This document shows positions 8,534 through 15,809 of a DNA stretch of 36,035 nt, piece after piece; position 1 is the stretch's first letter; each line of letters begins with the position of its first letter. The notes beneath the pieces are model-generated. The model was not told where the DNA came from. It did no database searches and saw only the letters and a program-made list of their open reading frames with translations. The stretch spans positions 1 to 36,035 of the forward strand of contig CAZHPZ010000008.1 in NCBI GenBank assembly GCA_964534905.1. The letters run 5' to 3'. The position numbers and the translations under genes are program-made. This stretch comes from RGIG4608 sp964534905 (GTDB lineage Bacteria > Bacillota > Clostridia > Oscillospirales > CAG-272).

Positions 8534-8928
8534 ACGAAAACAAGAATTCGTTTGAATATACCTACGCGGCAGATGAGCGTGAGGAAATACTTAAAATACG
8601 TGAAAAATACGAGGTGTCTGCTTCGGAGCACGAGGAGAGTGACGTTGAGAAGCTTCGCCGTCTTGACTCTGCGGTGAAAAGAAAGGCAAGTGCCTTGCCG
8701 ATAATATTCGGCGTTGTGGGAGTGCTTCTTTTGGGACTCGGAATGAGTCTTGTTATGAGCGAGCTCGGAGAGAGTGTGCCGTATTCCGCGCCGATAGGAA
8801 TCGGAATAGGCGTAATCGGTATCGCACTTTGCGCTGTTGCATATCCAACCTATTCGGCACTGCTTAAAAGGGAAAAAAGAAAAGCCGCACCCGAAATAAT
8901 CGAGCTTGCGGATAAGCTTATGAAATAA
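8530..8928 (+). CDS. Small conserved membrane protein with two helices
   Basis: A 132-residue protein with an acidic, probably helical N-terminus (about 1-50, rich in Glu, Lys and Arg, including EEILKIREKYE and EKLRRLDSAVKRKA), two Gly-rich transmembrane helices (about 56-76 and 86-108) and a short basic tail ending ELADKLMK. I know similar short proteins of unknown function from Clostridia, with the N-terminal NSFEYTY and C-terminal ADKLMK signatures, but no biochemical role. The ATGA overlap with the preceding gene makes it the last gene of the operon that begins at 5908. A terminator follows 10 bases after the stop. Confidence 0.82.
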   Translation: MNENKNSFEYTYAADEREEILKIREKYEVSASEHEESDVEKLRRLDSAVKRKASALPIIFGVVGVLLLGLGMSLVMSELGESVPYSAPIGIGIGVIGIALCAVAYPTYSALLKREKRKAAPEIIELADKLMK

Positions 8929-8938
8929 GAATGAAAAA

Positions 8939-8966
8939 ACGCACGCCTGCGGGGCGTGCGTTTTAA
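8939..8966 (+). terminator. Intrinsic terminator of the two-component operon
   Basis: Nine-base stem ACGCACGCC / GGCGTGCGT (8939-8947, 8953-8961), then TTTTAAAATTTT. Confidence 0.93.
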
Positions 8967-8995
8967 AATTTTAACGCTGTTTTCCCGCGGATTTG

Positions 8996-9024
8996 TTGAC
9001 AGATAAACGGCATTGTGGTAAAAT
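8996..9024 (+). promoter_or_regulatory. Sigma-A promoter of the HAD hydrolase gene
   Basis: TTGACA (8996-9001), 17-base spacer, TAAAAT (9019-9024). The leader is about 25 bases. Confidence 0.9.
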
Positions 9025-9053
9025 AATTTCAAATTCTTCATTTTGGAGGCAGT

Positions 9054-9758
9054 ATGAATTTTTTGTTTGACCTTTACGGAACGTTGTTGGATATAAAGAC
9101 CGATGAGAGTGCATCGAGCTTTTGGAACGGAGTCGCGGAGTGTCTCGGGGAGACCGACGGAGAGTCTGTCAGGGCGGAATATGTCGAGCGTTGCGATGAG
9201 CTTGCGCGCTCGTTCTCGGATAGACTTGCCGAATTCGACTTGCTTCGCGTATTTGAAAAAATGCTTGAAAAAAGAGGGATGAATGCCGTTGCGGCACCCG
9301 AATTTGCAAGAAAATTCAGGCTTCTGTCAAGAGAGAGAATCGGAACATTTCCGCACGTGACCGAGATCCTTGGGGGATTGCGCGAGAGGGGAGCGGGCGT
9401 GTATCTCGTTTCGAATGCGCAGACTTGCTTTACACTTGATGAGCTTGACGAATGCGGGCTGACACCGCTTTTCGACGGTATTCTCATATCGAGCGATGCG
9501 GGCGTGAAAAAGCCGTCTCCGAAAATATTCGGAATAGCGGCGGAGAAATTCGGAATAGAACTCGCAGACTGCGTTTATGTCGGAAACGATATGAGGGACG
9601 ACGTCCTCGGAGCGCACGGTGCGGGGCTGCGAACCGTATATATCGAGACCGAGCAATCGGGCAAATATCCCGAGCTTGACTTGCCAAAGCCCGACAGAGT
9701 GGCTAACGACCATGGGGAGCTTAAAAAAATACTTTTCGAAATGACGAAAGATAAATAA
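9054..9758 (+). CDS. HAD-superfamily hydrolase
   Basis: A 234-residue soluble hydrolase of the haloacid dehalogenase superfamily with an alpha-helical cap between motifs I and II. Motif I is DLYGTLLD with nucleophile Asp6. Motif II is Ser120 in YLVSNAQ. Motif III is Lys153 in KKPSPKIFG. Motif IV is GNDMRDD with Asp179 and Asp183. The residue two after the nucleophile is Tyr, where phosphatases normally carry Asp. Tyr there is the haloacid-dehalogenase pattern, but it also occurs in many uncharacterised clostridial members. Substrate cannot be assigned. The start has GGAGG at correct spacing. The gene is monocistronic with its own promoter and terminator. Confidence 0.88.
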   Translation: MNFLFDLYGTLLDIKTDESASSFWNGVAECLGETDGESVRAEYVERCDELARSFSDRLAEFDLLRVFEKMLEKRGMNAVAAPEFARKFRLLSRERIGTFPHVTEILGGLRERGAGVYLVSNAQTCFTLDELDECGLTPLFDGILISSDAGVKKPSPKIFGIAAEKFGIELADCVYVGNDMRDDVLGAHGAGLRTVYIETEQSGKYPELDLPKPDRVANDHGELKKILFEMTKDK

Positions 9759-9777
9759 ACTGGACAAAACTATAATA

Positions 9778-9811
9778 AAAAGGTCTTGAAAATAAATTCA
9801 AGACCTTTTTT
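9778..9811 (+). terminator. Intrinsic terminator of the HAD hydrolase gene
   Basis: Thirteen-base stem AAAAGGTCTTGAA / TTCAAGACCTTTT (9778-9790, 9797-9809) running into TTTTTT. The flanking A and T runs could make it work in both directions. Confidence 0.93.
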
Positions 9812-9868
9812 CGATGTACAAAACAACGCTATTTAAAAATGATTGTGCTTGCTGTTCGCACAAGCATT

Positions 9869-9989
9869 TGCCTCCCAAGTGCTGCGGGAGATGGCACGGC
9901 TGCACCGTGACGGAGGGATTGACCTATAATTCGTGTATTCACAATCCCTCAGCCGGCTTTGCCGACAGCTCCCTCCCGGAGGGAGCCTT
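9869..9989 (+). repeat. Dispersed hairpin repeat A, copy 1
   Basis: A GC-rich palindromic element that begins TGCCTCCC and ends in the near-palindrome CTCCCTCCCGGAGGGAGCC. It has an internal stem GAGGGATTG / CAATCCCTC (9913-9921, 9942-9950). A second copy is at 15030-15243. The two share TGTTCGCAC before the element, TGCCTCCC, TGACGGA and about 28 identical bases at the right end. No coding function. It starts the gene-free stretch 9812-10526. Confidence 0.75.
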
Positions 9990-10002
9990 GGTTCCGCGTC
10001 CC

Positions 10003-10200
10003 CAGATCCTTCGCTGCGCTCGAGGATGACCGTCTTTGACGGTCGGGGCGCTTTGTTCGCACGAACCAAACGATTAAAAAAGTTTTGCGTCGCTTTTTCA
10101 AAAGCAACTGCCTGCGCGGCACGAGCGCGTATGGCGTTTCTCTTTTGCTAAGCTTTTCTATTTGCGCCTATAGTGCCAAAGAGAAAAGCGAATAAACGGT
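10003..10200 (+). repeat. Dispersed composite repeat B, copy 1
   Basis: An element of about 200 bp made of GATCCTTCGCTGCGCTCGA, a GGTCGGG box, TTGTTCGCAC, CTTTTTCAAAAGC, CTGCGCGGCACGAGCGC, GGCGTTTC and CGCCTATAGTGCCAAAGA in that order. The same blocks recur in the same order at 14739-14930 and, inverted, at 15340-15542. Copy 1 and the inverted copy also share AATAAACGGTTAGC or close to it at the right end. Short frames inside it are spurious. Confidence 0.8.
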
Positions 10201-10367
10201 TAGCGAAAACTATAAAGAAACGCATCGACACCCCGCCTACGAGGAATTTCTGTGAAAATTGAGGTCGGTACGCTTATCGGAAATGATATTTTTGCGCTTT
10301 TTTGCGTTCGGTTCTCAGTCGCCTTTGAATTAAAATTCTACATATTATTAAATATATACAAAGAACA

Positions 10368-10394
10368 GGGCGCCTAATATATTATTAGGCGCCC
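10368..10394. other. Perfect 12-bp inverted repeat
   Basis: GGGCGCCTAATA / TATTAGGCGCCC with a three-base loop. It is not followed by a proper U run on either strand, so it is at best a weak terminator. It lies about 70 bases before the prepilin promoter and may insulate it or bind a protein. Confidence 0.6.
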
Positions 10395-10464
10395 CAAAAA
10401 AGACAAAATTTGCGACATTTTATGCAATTTTTTTGTACATATTCGATGAATATTCAAAAAGTTA

Positions 10465-10493
10465 TTGACAATTGAATTAAAAAACGATAAAAT
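10465..10493 (+). promoter_or_regulatory. Sigma-A promoter of the prepilin operon
   Basis: TTGACA (10465-10470), 17-base spacer, TAAAAT (10488-10493). Transcription should start near 10500, giving a leader of about 300 bases before the start codon at 10804. Confidence 0.88.
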
Positions 10494-10526
10494 ATAGGCA
10501 AAATAGGGCGTATAATAATATATTAT

Positions 10527-10775
10527 GCGTCCGTTCGGCAAGCACCGAGATGCTTGAAAAGCTTATGGGTGAGCATGCGGCGATAAGGCTTAAATTTTTC
10601 AGGCGCCGCAGGTATAATCTGTGTGCGCCGTTTTTCTTTGAAAACCGTTATTTGCGTAAACGGCTTTCGGGGCGGACGGCAGAGAGAATCGCAGGTGCTA
10701 AAGCAAAAAACAACACAGCCCGATTACATAATCGGCAAAAGTGGGGAGCAGCCGCGGCATAGGAGCGGTTGCTGA
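10527..10775 (+). promoter_or_regulatory. Structured 5' leader of the prepilin operon (candidate cis-RNA)
   Basis: Hand folding of the leader gives a closing helix CGTCCG (10528-10533) with CGGACG (10673-10678) around four hairpins: AAGCA/TGCTT (10540-10555), AAGCTTAT/ATAAGGCTT (10559-10591), GGCGC/GCGCC (10602-10629), and GAAA+CCGTT / AACGG+TTTC (10640-10668). Two more hairpins follow: CCGATT/AATCGG (10720-10735) and GCAGCCGC/GCGGTTGC (10748-10772, with one G-U pair), the last ending about 30 bases before the start codon. I compared it from memory with the c-di-GMP-I and -II classes that often sit ahead of pilin genes and do not see their conserved cores. The frame starting at 10550 has an arginine-rich unlikely sequence and no ribosome binding site. 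Confidence 0.55.
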
Positions 10776-10803
10776 TACAAACGATGTAAGAAAGGAAAAA
10801 TCT

Positions 10804-13800
10804 ATGAAAAAAGCAAAGAAAAAAGGCTTTACGCTCGTTGAACTGTTGGTCGTAATTGCAATTCTGTCGATTCTTGCGACGGTTAGCATAGTCGGCTATA
10901 CATCTTTCCTTGAGCGCGCGACTGTGTCTAATGATCAGAGCGTTGCAAGCCAGCTCAATAAGTATCTCACCGCAATGAGGGTGGATTCTACGAGCGAATT
11001 TTATAATGAAAGCGTAACTCCCGAGAATGTTTGGGCGATGGTTCACGCCGCACTTGAGGAGAATGGCTCGCTTGATTCTCTTGAGCCTCAATCGCTTCAG
11101 TACGGATATGATTTCTATTTTAAATTTAACAACGACGGAGATAAGTATTCCGGCGGAGAGATCGTTCTTGCGAAGAGAGAGGACGTTGTGGATGAGTCAC
11201 CTGTTGCGGCTCTCATTAACTTTTTTGTGGGCGCAGAGAACGACGATAAATATGCAAACCGTCCCGGATTCTTCTGCGGCAACGATGGCAACCTCTATTT
11301 CTTCCTCAATACAGACGGCGATGATCTCGCTACCGCGGTAAGAGGATTTTATACCATTGACGGCGTGGATTGGAAAGATTTTAAGGATATTGTAATGGAA
11401 TCCAAGTATTCCAATCTTGCAAGCAAAACGATATTTATAACAAAATACGGAGAATATGAAACAGTAGGCGACGGAGAAAAAACACAAATTATAGTACATT
11501 CCGATGCCAAGGCTGTTGAAGTACCTACTATTTCTCTTGATAACGTTACAGAAATTTATGCTTCAACCTCGATAAAGCTTTTCAGAAATGAGTTTTTGAA
11601 TGCACTTAAAAGCGGAGCTAAGATTATAATAGATAAAACTCCCGAAGAAGTTGCAAAGATGTTGGAAAAGAACAACACAGAAAATTTCGGTGATAAAAAA
11701 ATATATATAAACGATAGTGGTGCTTATATTACTACCGAAGAGGACGGCAACTCTTATAAAAATATCGTCGTAGACGGCAATAATAGATACGATTGCATTT
11801 ACTCAAATCCCGCACAGGAAATTATCGGAATCGAAGCTGTTCCGGTAAAGGATAAGGTTGTAAATCTTTCCGACGGTGTATACATTGCTTGGGATTATGT
11901 GAATAATCATGCAAATAAAGTTTCGTTCAGATTGAATGCGAACGGAGAAAATCCCGATCTCCCTGTAAGCTACGATAATATCAGCTTCAAACTTGATAAT
12001 GCTGATTTCGACGGCTACTTTAATAGCCAAAACGATCAGACCGTTAGCGTAACCGTTAACGGAGAAACAAAATCTGTTGATGTTAAGTTTGTTTATGTGA
12101 CGGGTGCTACTATTAGCATCGGAAATCACGAAAACAAAACAGAATTCGTACTTGAAAACGATGATAGTGAAGGAAGCACCTCTACATTTGAGGTTACATT
12201 GGAACCTAAGTATAATATCACGGCTAACGGTATAACTCTCGATACCTCCTTTGTTCTTTCATCTTCTTCCCTTGATATTATAGACGACACAAGCTTTAAA
12301 CTTAAATCAGACAGTAAGCAGTTGTATGATGAAAAAGTGACCGCTAAGATCGCCGGATATTGCGATGTAGAGTTTACAGTTAATTTGTACAGTTCTTCTG
12401 TATTGACATTCGTCAGAAATAAAGAAACCCAAAACATCAAATATATCGGTGATGCTAATACAATTACAATAGGTGATATATTTGCGTTGAATAGTGGTAT
12501 GGAGCTTCCTAAGAATGCTGAACTTTGGTTTACAAATTCTTATGCCGATGTAACTGAGATGCCCGGAGCGGTTCGTGATGGTATTCAAAATAATTCTAAT
12601 CTTGTGGACAGCACTTTAACTAATGTAAAAATAAAAGACAATACGTGGGCGAGTATTTCGTTAAAATTCACGGGTGGTGCTACCAACCCCGCTGCCGCTA
12701 AACAGACCACGGTCGGATGTTACATAGTTGTACCTGATGATAACGGCGGTTACAGAAGAATTTCTCCTGTTGTAACTCTTATGGTAGTTGAGGGATATAA
12801 TCTTAAGACAGGGGATAATACAATATTCAACGAGGACAACAGTAAAACCGAGGGCGAGGGAAAAGGCGATGAACATCATAAAGTAACAAATCAAAGTGTT
12901 GTTCTTATAGGTGATTATACAGCTACCTCCAATCAATATTTAAATCTTGCAAGTGGCAAGTCAATATACGGAAACTATTTTACTATTAATCTTGAAAACG
13001 CAAGAAACAACTCTACGTATATTATCAGAGTCAATGGTGGAACAATTATAGACACAATCATAATCGGTAAACAGTATACGACAGTTAATGATTCATGGAC
13101 AAAAAAGTATGTTGTGGTGGGTGATGGATATCATTCCGATATCAAAGAATATACAGCAGATATAGTATGTACAACAGGTAGTGGTTCCACAATCGAAAAT
13201 TGTTATATTGCATATGGTCGTTCTCCGCTGAGAATTTGCGGACAAACAACCATTAAGGATACTGTAATTTTTGGTGGCGCATATGTTAATATTAACTCAC
13301 AGGCAAGTAGCTTTGATTTGGAAAATGTAGTAATGGTAAATCAGTATGACGAAACATATAATTCAACAATAGGCGGAGGAATTTATATTTCGGGTGATGA
13401 AAATGCGATAAAAAAGACAACAATTAAAGTAAAAGGCTTTTTTGCGCAGTATAACTTTATTGAGAAGAACGAGACGTCCCATTTTGTAAATAATGAATTA
13501 AAAGCAGGATTGAACGCGTTCTTTGAATATGATGATACAAAGAATTTTGTGTTTGAGAACGAGGATAAAACCCAAAAATACGGTAATGCCGGAATTATAT
13601 ATGACAAGAATAAATTGAATGATACTGACATTGAAATTTATGTGTGGGACGAAGATTCAAAAACGTACGCCAAAAAGCTTCCTAATGGATATGGCGCTGC
13701 TGGTATCAGTTCGCTATTAGGTTGGAGTTTTAAGATAACAGCTATTTCGCTGACAAAAGATAGCGGCGTTAATGTTTCCAATTGCTTATCAAAAACCGAA

Positions 13801-13863
13801 TATTACGCACCTACTTTGATAAATACAGATAAACATTATATAATGACTGGTTTTGAAAAATAA
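10804..13863 (+). CDS. Giant type IV prepilin-like surface protein
   Basis: A 1019-residue protein with a class III / type IV prepilin leader: a basic KKAKKKG, cleavage site Gly8-Phe9, then FTLVELLVVIAILSILATVSIVGYTSFLERA with the conserved Glu at position 5 of the mature chain. Major pilins are about 150-200 residues, so most of this protein is an added ectodomain. The ectodomain has beta-sandwich stretches (about 370-560) and an Asn/Thr/Ile-rich region (about 700-890) of short repeated strands suggestive of a right-handed beta-helix. I see no sortase signal and no other pilus genes in the window. The start was set at ATG 10804 (AAAGGAAAAA upstream), since the upstream in-frame GTG at 10741 would bury the leader. 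It is co-transcribed with the next gene, nine bases away. It is probably a minor pilin, pilus-tip adhesin or pseudopilin-type secreted scaffold. Confidence 0.85.
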   Translation: MKKAKKKGFTLVELLVVIAILSILATVSIVGYTSFLERATVSNDQSVASQLNKYLTAMRVDSTSEFYNESVTPENVWAMVHAALEENGSLDSLEPQSLQYGYDFYFKFNNDGDKYSGGEIVLAKREDVVDESPVAALINFFVGAENDDKYANRPGFFCGNDGNLYFFLNTDGDDLATAVRGFYTIDGVDWKDFKDIVMESKYSNLASKTIFITKYGEYETVGDGEKTQIIVHSDAKAVEVPTISLDNVTEIYASTSIKLFRNEFLNALKSGAKIIIDKTPEEVAKMLEKNNTENFGDKKIYINDSGAYITTEEDGNSYKNIVVDGNNRYDCIYSNPAQEIIGIEAVPVKDKVVNLSDGVYIAWDYVNNHANKVSFRLNANGENPDLPVSYDNISFKLDNADFDGYFNSQNDQTVSVTVNGETKSVDVKFVYVTGATISIGNHENKTEFVLENDDSEGSTSTFEVTLEPKYNITANGITLDTSFVLSSSSLDIIDDTSFKLKSDSKQLYDEKVTAKIAGYCDVEFTVNLYSSSVLTFVRNKETQNIKYIGDANTITIGDIFALNSGMELPKNAELWFTNSYADVTEMPGAVRDGIQNNSNLVDSTLTNVKIKDNTWASISLKFTGGATNPAAAKQTTVGCYIVVPDDNGGYRRISPVVTLMVVEGYNLKTGDNTIFNEDNSKTEGEGKGDEHHKVTNQSVVLIGDYTATSNQYLNLASGKSIYGNYFTINLENARNNSTYIIRVNGGTIIDTIIIGKQYTTVNDSWTKKYVVVGDGYHSDIKEYTADIVCTTGSGSTIENCYIAYGRSPLRICGQTTIKDTVIFGGAYVNINSQASSFDLENVVMVNQYDETYNSTIGGGIYISGDENAIKKTTIKVKGFFAQYNFIEKNETSHFVNNELKAGLNAFFEYDDTKNFVFENEDKTQKYGNAGIIYDKNKLNDTDIEIYVWDEDSKTYAKKLPNGYGAAGISSLLGWSFKITAISLTKDSGVNVSNCLSKTEYYAPTLINTDKHYIMTGFEK

Positions 13864-13872
13864 TAAGGTTAT

Positions 13873-14523
13873 ATGAAGATAAGGACAAAAAATAATAGAA
13901 ACAATAAAAAGCTGTTGAAGATTGTCGGAATTGTAATTGCCGCAATTCTTTTGGTAGTTGCTGTATCTTTTCTAATCGGATTGATAGTTTATAATCAGCA
14001 AGGAAAACAAATAGAAAGTTTACTTGTATCAAGTTATCCGGAAAAGTTAGTATATTATGTCGGAGATGATTTTGATCCTAAAGGGTTGGAAATTCAAGTA
14101 ATATACAAAAACGGTGAGAGTACTTTTATAAGCAATACATCAAAATTAACGCTTGAGGGCTTTGACAGCACTGAAGTGTGTGATGAACAACAAATAAAAG
14201 TTAGCTATAACGGTGTTAGTACAACAATTAGTGTTGTTATTGTCGAACTTCCCAAGCCTACTCCAACGCTTGAAAGTATCGAAGTGTACGATCTTAAAAC
14301 CACGTATGATTTTGAATATTGGAATACTTACGGACTTGATATTGTAGGGTCAATGATAAAGCTTCGTTACAGTGATGGTAGCGAGATTGATGATTATCTT
14401 CTTGCAAAATATATTTCGGGTGTCAGAACAGTCTCCACCCCGGGGACGCTTGACATTACGGTTCGATATTCCGACGGTGTTAAGACGGTAGAAACAACTG
14501 TGACTATCACGATAACCAAGTGA
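13873..14523 (+). CDS. Membrane-anchored protein with two Ig-like domains
   Basis: A 216-residue protein: basic N-terminus (KIRTKNNRNNKK), one transmembrane helix (about 16-40), then two bacterial Ig-like repeats (about 50-130 and 135-215). Each has the pattern of a strand, YDVGDxFDxxGLxI-like turn, a strand and a closing beta hairpin. The second ends VKTVETTVTITITK. Without a cleavage site it should stay anchored with the Ig domains outside the cell. It follows the giant prepilin by nine bases, so it is probably its partner, for instance a membrane anchor or assembly factor. The same Ig-like pattern occurs in the pectin methylesterase at 1810. I recognise no named family. Confidence 0.82.
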   Translation: MKIRTKNNRNNKKLLKIVGIVIAAILLVVAVSFLIGLIVYNQQGKQIESLLVSSYPEKLVYYVGDDFDPKGLEIQVIYKNGESTFISNTSKLTLEGFDSTEVCDEQQIKVSYNGVSTTISVVIVELPKPTPTLESIEVYDLKTTYDFEYWNTYGLDIVGSMIKLRYSDGSEIDDYLLAKYISGVRTVSTPGTLDITVRYSDGVKTVETTVTITITK

Positions 14524-14604
14524 GCGTTGCGAAAACGCACAAGACGGCTGGCAAAAGCCGAAATGACCGCTGATGCGGCGGTTAAAACAACCTAATAATA
14601 AGAG

Positions 14605-14636
14605 TTCCCGATGCGCTCGTCGCATCGGGAATTTTT
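14605..14636 (+). terminator. Intrinsic terminator of the prepilin operon
   Basis: Eleven-base stem TTCCCGATGCG / CGCATCGGGAA (14605-14615, 14621-14631) followed by TTTTT. Two smaller tandem hairpins, CGGCT/AGCCG (about 14546-14560) and ACCGC/GCGGT (about 14563-14582), sit between the stop codon and this terminator. Confidence 0.92.
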
Positions 14637-14738
14637 GCGTTTGGTGCGGAAATTGAATTTTGTGTGACCGCGCGTGCCCGGATTTAGAGATAGTCTAACG
14701 GCTACTCAGAATCTTGCGCGGAGCACAGACTAAAATCC

Positions 14739-14930
14739 GCGTGCCCCGGATCCTTCGCTGCGCTCGACGATGACCCTGCGGGTCGGGCACTTTGATTGCA
14801 CAAACTCTGCGAAAAAAAGTTTCGGTCAAGCCTTTTCAAAGGCTTGCGCCTGCGCGGCGTGAGCGCAAAACGGCGTTTCTTTTTGAGAACTTTTTCTTTG
14901 CGCCTATAGTGCCAAAGAAAAAGTGGATAA
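14739..14930 (+). repeat. Dispersed composite repeat B, copy 2
   Basis: Same order of blocks as 10003-10200: GATCCTTCGCTGCGCTCGA, GGTCGGGC, TTTTCAAAGGCTTGCG, CTGCGCGGCGTGAGCGC, GGCGTTTCT, TTTGCGCCTATAGTGCCAAAGA. It lies in direct orientation relative to copy 1, so the two bracket the prepilin operon. The gene-free stretch 14637-15699 is mostly these repeats, and I see no gene in it. Confidence 0.8.
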
Positions 14931-15029
14931 TAGACGAGTATAAATAAAATCTCTGTAATGAAACATTGTAGGGCAGGGGCTTGACTCCCGCCGATTTAGT
15001 GCAGAATAATTGGGTATTAAATGATTGTC

Positions 15030-15243
15030 TGCTGTGTTCGCACCGATAATTGCCTCCCGTTCGGGGTTCCCCGAAGCGAATGCATATGAGCTTTGGGGGT
15101 TCGCGGTATGAGAGGGAGGTGGCAAAAATCTCTGATTTTTTGACGGAAGGAGCCTGCGTTACTTTGAGTTTGGGTGAATTTTATTGTTGCGCGCTCTCCT
15201 TCAGTCACCTGCGGTGACAGCTCCCTCCCGGAGGGAGCCTTGG
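15030..15243 (+). repeat. Dispersed hairpin repeat A, copy 2
   Basis: TGTTCGCAC, then TGCCTCCC, GGGAGGTGGCA, TGACGGA and a right end identical to copy 1 (9869-9989) over about 28 bases including CTCCCTCCCGGAGGGAGCC. The internal part, with stems such as CGGGGTT-CCCCG, differs and is longer than in copy 1. Confidence 0.72.
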
Positions 15244-15339
15244 CTTTGAGTGTTGACTTTCGTAAAGCGTCGGGAGCAAGCACCAGCCCTACTGGTTTTT
15301 GTATAGCGGAGCGTTGGTGCGCTGTTTTGATGTTTGTGC

Positions 15340-15542
15340 TAACCGTTTATCCGCTTTTTTCTTTGACACTATGGGCGCAAAGAAAAAAGCTTAGCAAAAA
15401 AAGAAACGCCGATATGCGCTCGTGCCGCGCGGGCAGTCACTTTTGAAAAAGTGACACAAAACTTTTTGCGGCATTAGTAAGTGCGAACAGAGTGCCCGAC
15501 CCGCAGGGTCATCCTCGAGCGTAGCGAAGGATCTGGGCACGC
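15340..15542 (-). repeat. Dispersed composite repeat B, copy 3 (inverted)
   Basis: Reverse-complement copy of the element at 10003 and 14739. On the minus strand it reads GATCCTTCGCTACGCTCGA, GGTCGGGC, TGTTCGCAC, AAAGTTTTG, CTTTTTCAAAAG, the CCCGCGCGGCACGAGCGC block, GGCGTTTCTTTTTTTGCTAA, CTTTGCGCCCATAGTGTCAAAG and ends CGGATAAACGGTTAGC. It matches copy 1 better than copy 2 at that end. It forms an inverted pair with copy 2. Confidence 0.8.
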
Positions 15543-15554
15543 AGGTTTAGCTTG

Positions 15555-15630
15555 CACGCCGCGCGGGCATCCGCTTTTGAAAAAGCGGAGCAAAACTTTT
15601 TATCGCATTGGTGAGTGCGAACAAAGCTCA
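15555..15630 (-). repeat. Partial copy of repeat B (inverted)
   Basis: Contains only the middle blocks of repeat B on the minus strand: TTTGTTCGCAC, AAAAAGTTTTGC, CTTTTTCAAAAGC and GCCCGCGCGGCGTG. It is a tandem, truncated duplicate of the adjoining copy 3. Confidence 0.65.
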
Positions 15631-15699
15631 TTTGATTGCTTTGGGTATGCCGAAAAAGGCTAAATAATATGAAAAATTTTGTGATTTTTTGTAAAACTA

Positions 15700-15728
15700 T
15701 TGACAAACGGGCAGAATAATGCTATATT
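15700..15728 (+). promoter_or_regulatory. Sigma-A promoter of the SipW/TasA-like operon
   Basis: TTGACA (15700-15705), 17-base spacer, TATATT (15723-15728). It lies about 80 bases before the first gene. No further promoter of this quality is seen until the end of the operon at 25260. Confidence 0.88.
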
Positions 15729-15737
15729 GGAATTATA

Positions 15738-15771
15738 AAAAGGCATATCCTGTATATTTGGATATGCTTTT
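15738..15771 (+). terminator. Terminator-like hairpin in the operon leader (attenuator candidate)
   Basis: AAAAGGCATATCC (15738-15750), nine-base loop, GGATATGCTTTT (15760-15771). It is a terminator-shaped stem and U run placed between the promoter and the first gene of a 9.5-kb operon. It could attenuate transcription or be bypassed by antitermination. It could also just stabilise the 5' end. Confidence 0.5.
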
Positions 15772-15809
15772 GGCAACTACGGACACTTTATATCGAAAGG
15801 AATTATACA

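Noticed and set aside
9814..10151. Short frames on both strands in the gene-free stretch after the HAD gene
   Set aside because: They translate the GC-rich repeats (peptides such as SSLPEGAL and ILRCARG), lack ribosome binding sites and are not protein-like.
10368..10394. Terminator for a plus-strand gene
   Set aside because: The stem is perfect but no U run follows and no gene lies directly upstream, so it is listed only as an inverted repeat.
10550..10762. 70-residue frame in the prepilin leader
   Set aside because: No ribosome binding site, Arg/Lys-rich, and it spans the RNA helices. It is better read as a structured leader.
10527..10775. c-di-GMP riboswitch call for the prepilin leader
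   Set aside because: Position fits, but I could not find the conserved class I GCAAA/GACGCAAAGC core or a class II core by eye.
15481..15663. 60-residue frame with VILERSEGSG
   Set aside because: It is the translation of repeat B and its partial copy. Such peptides are common false gene calls.
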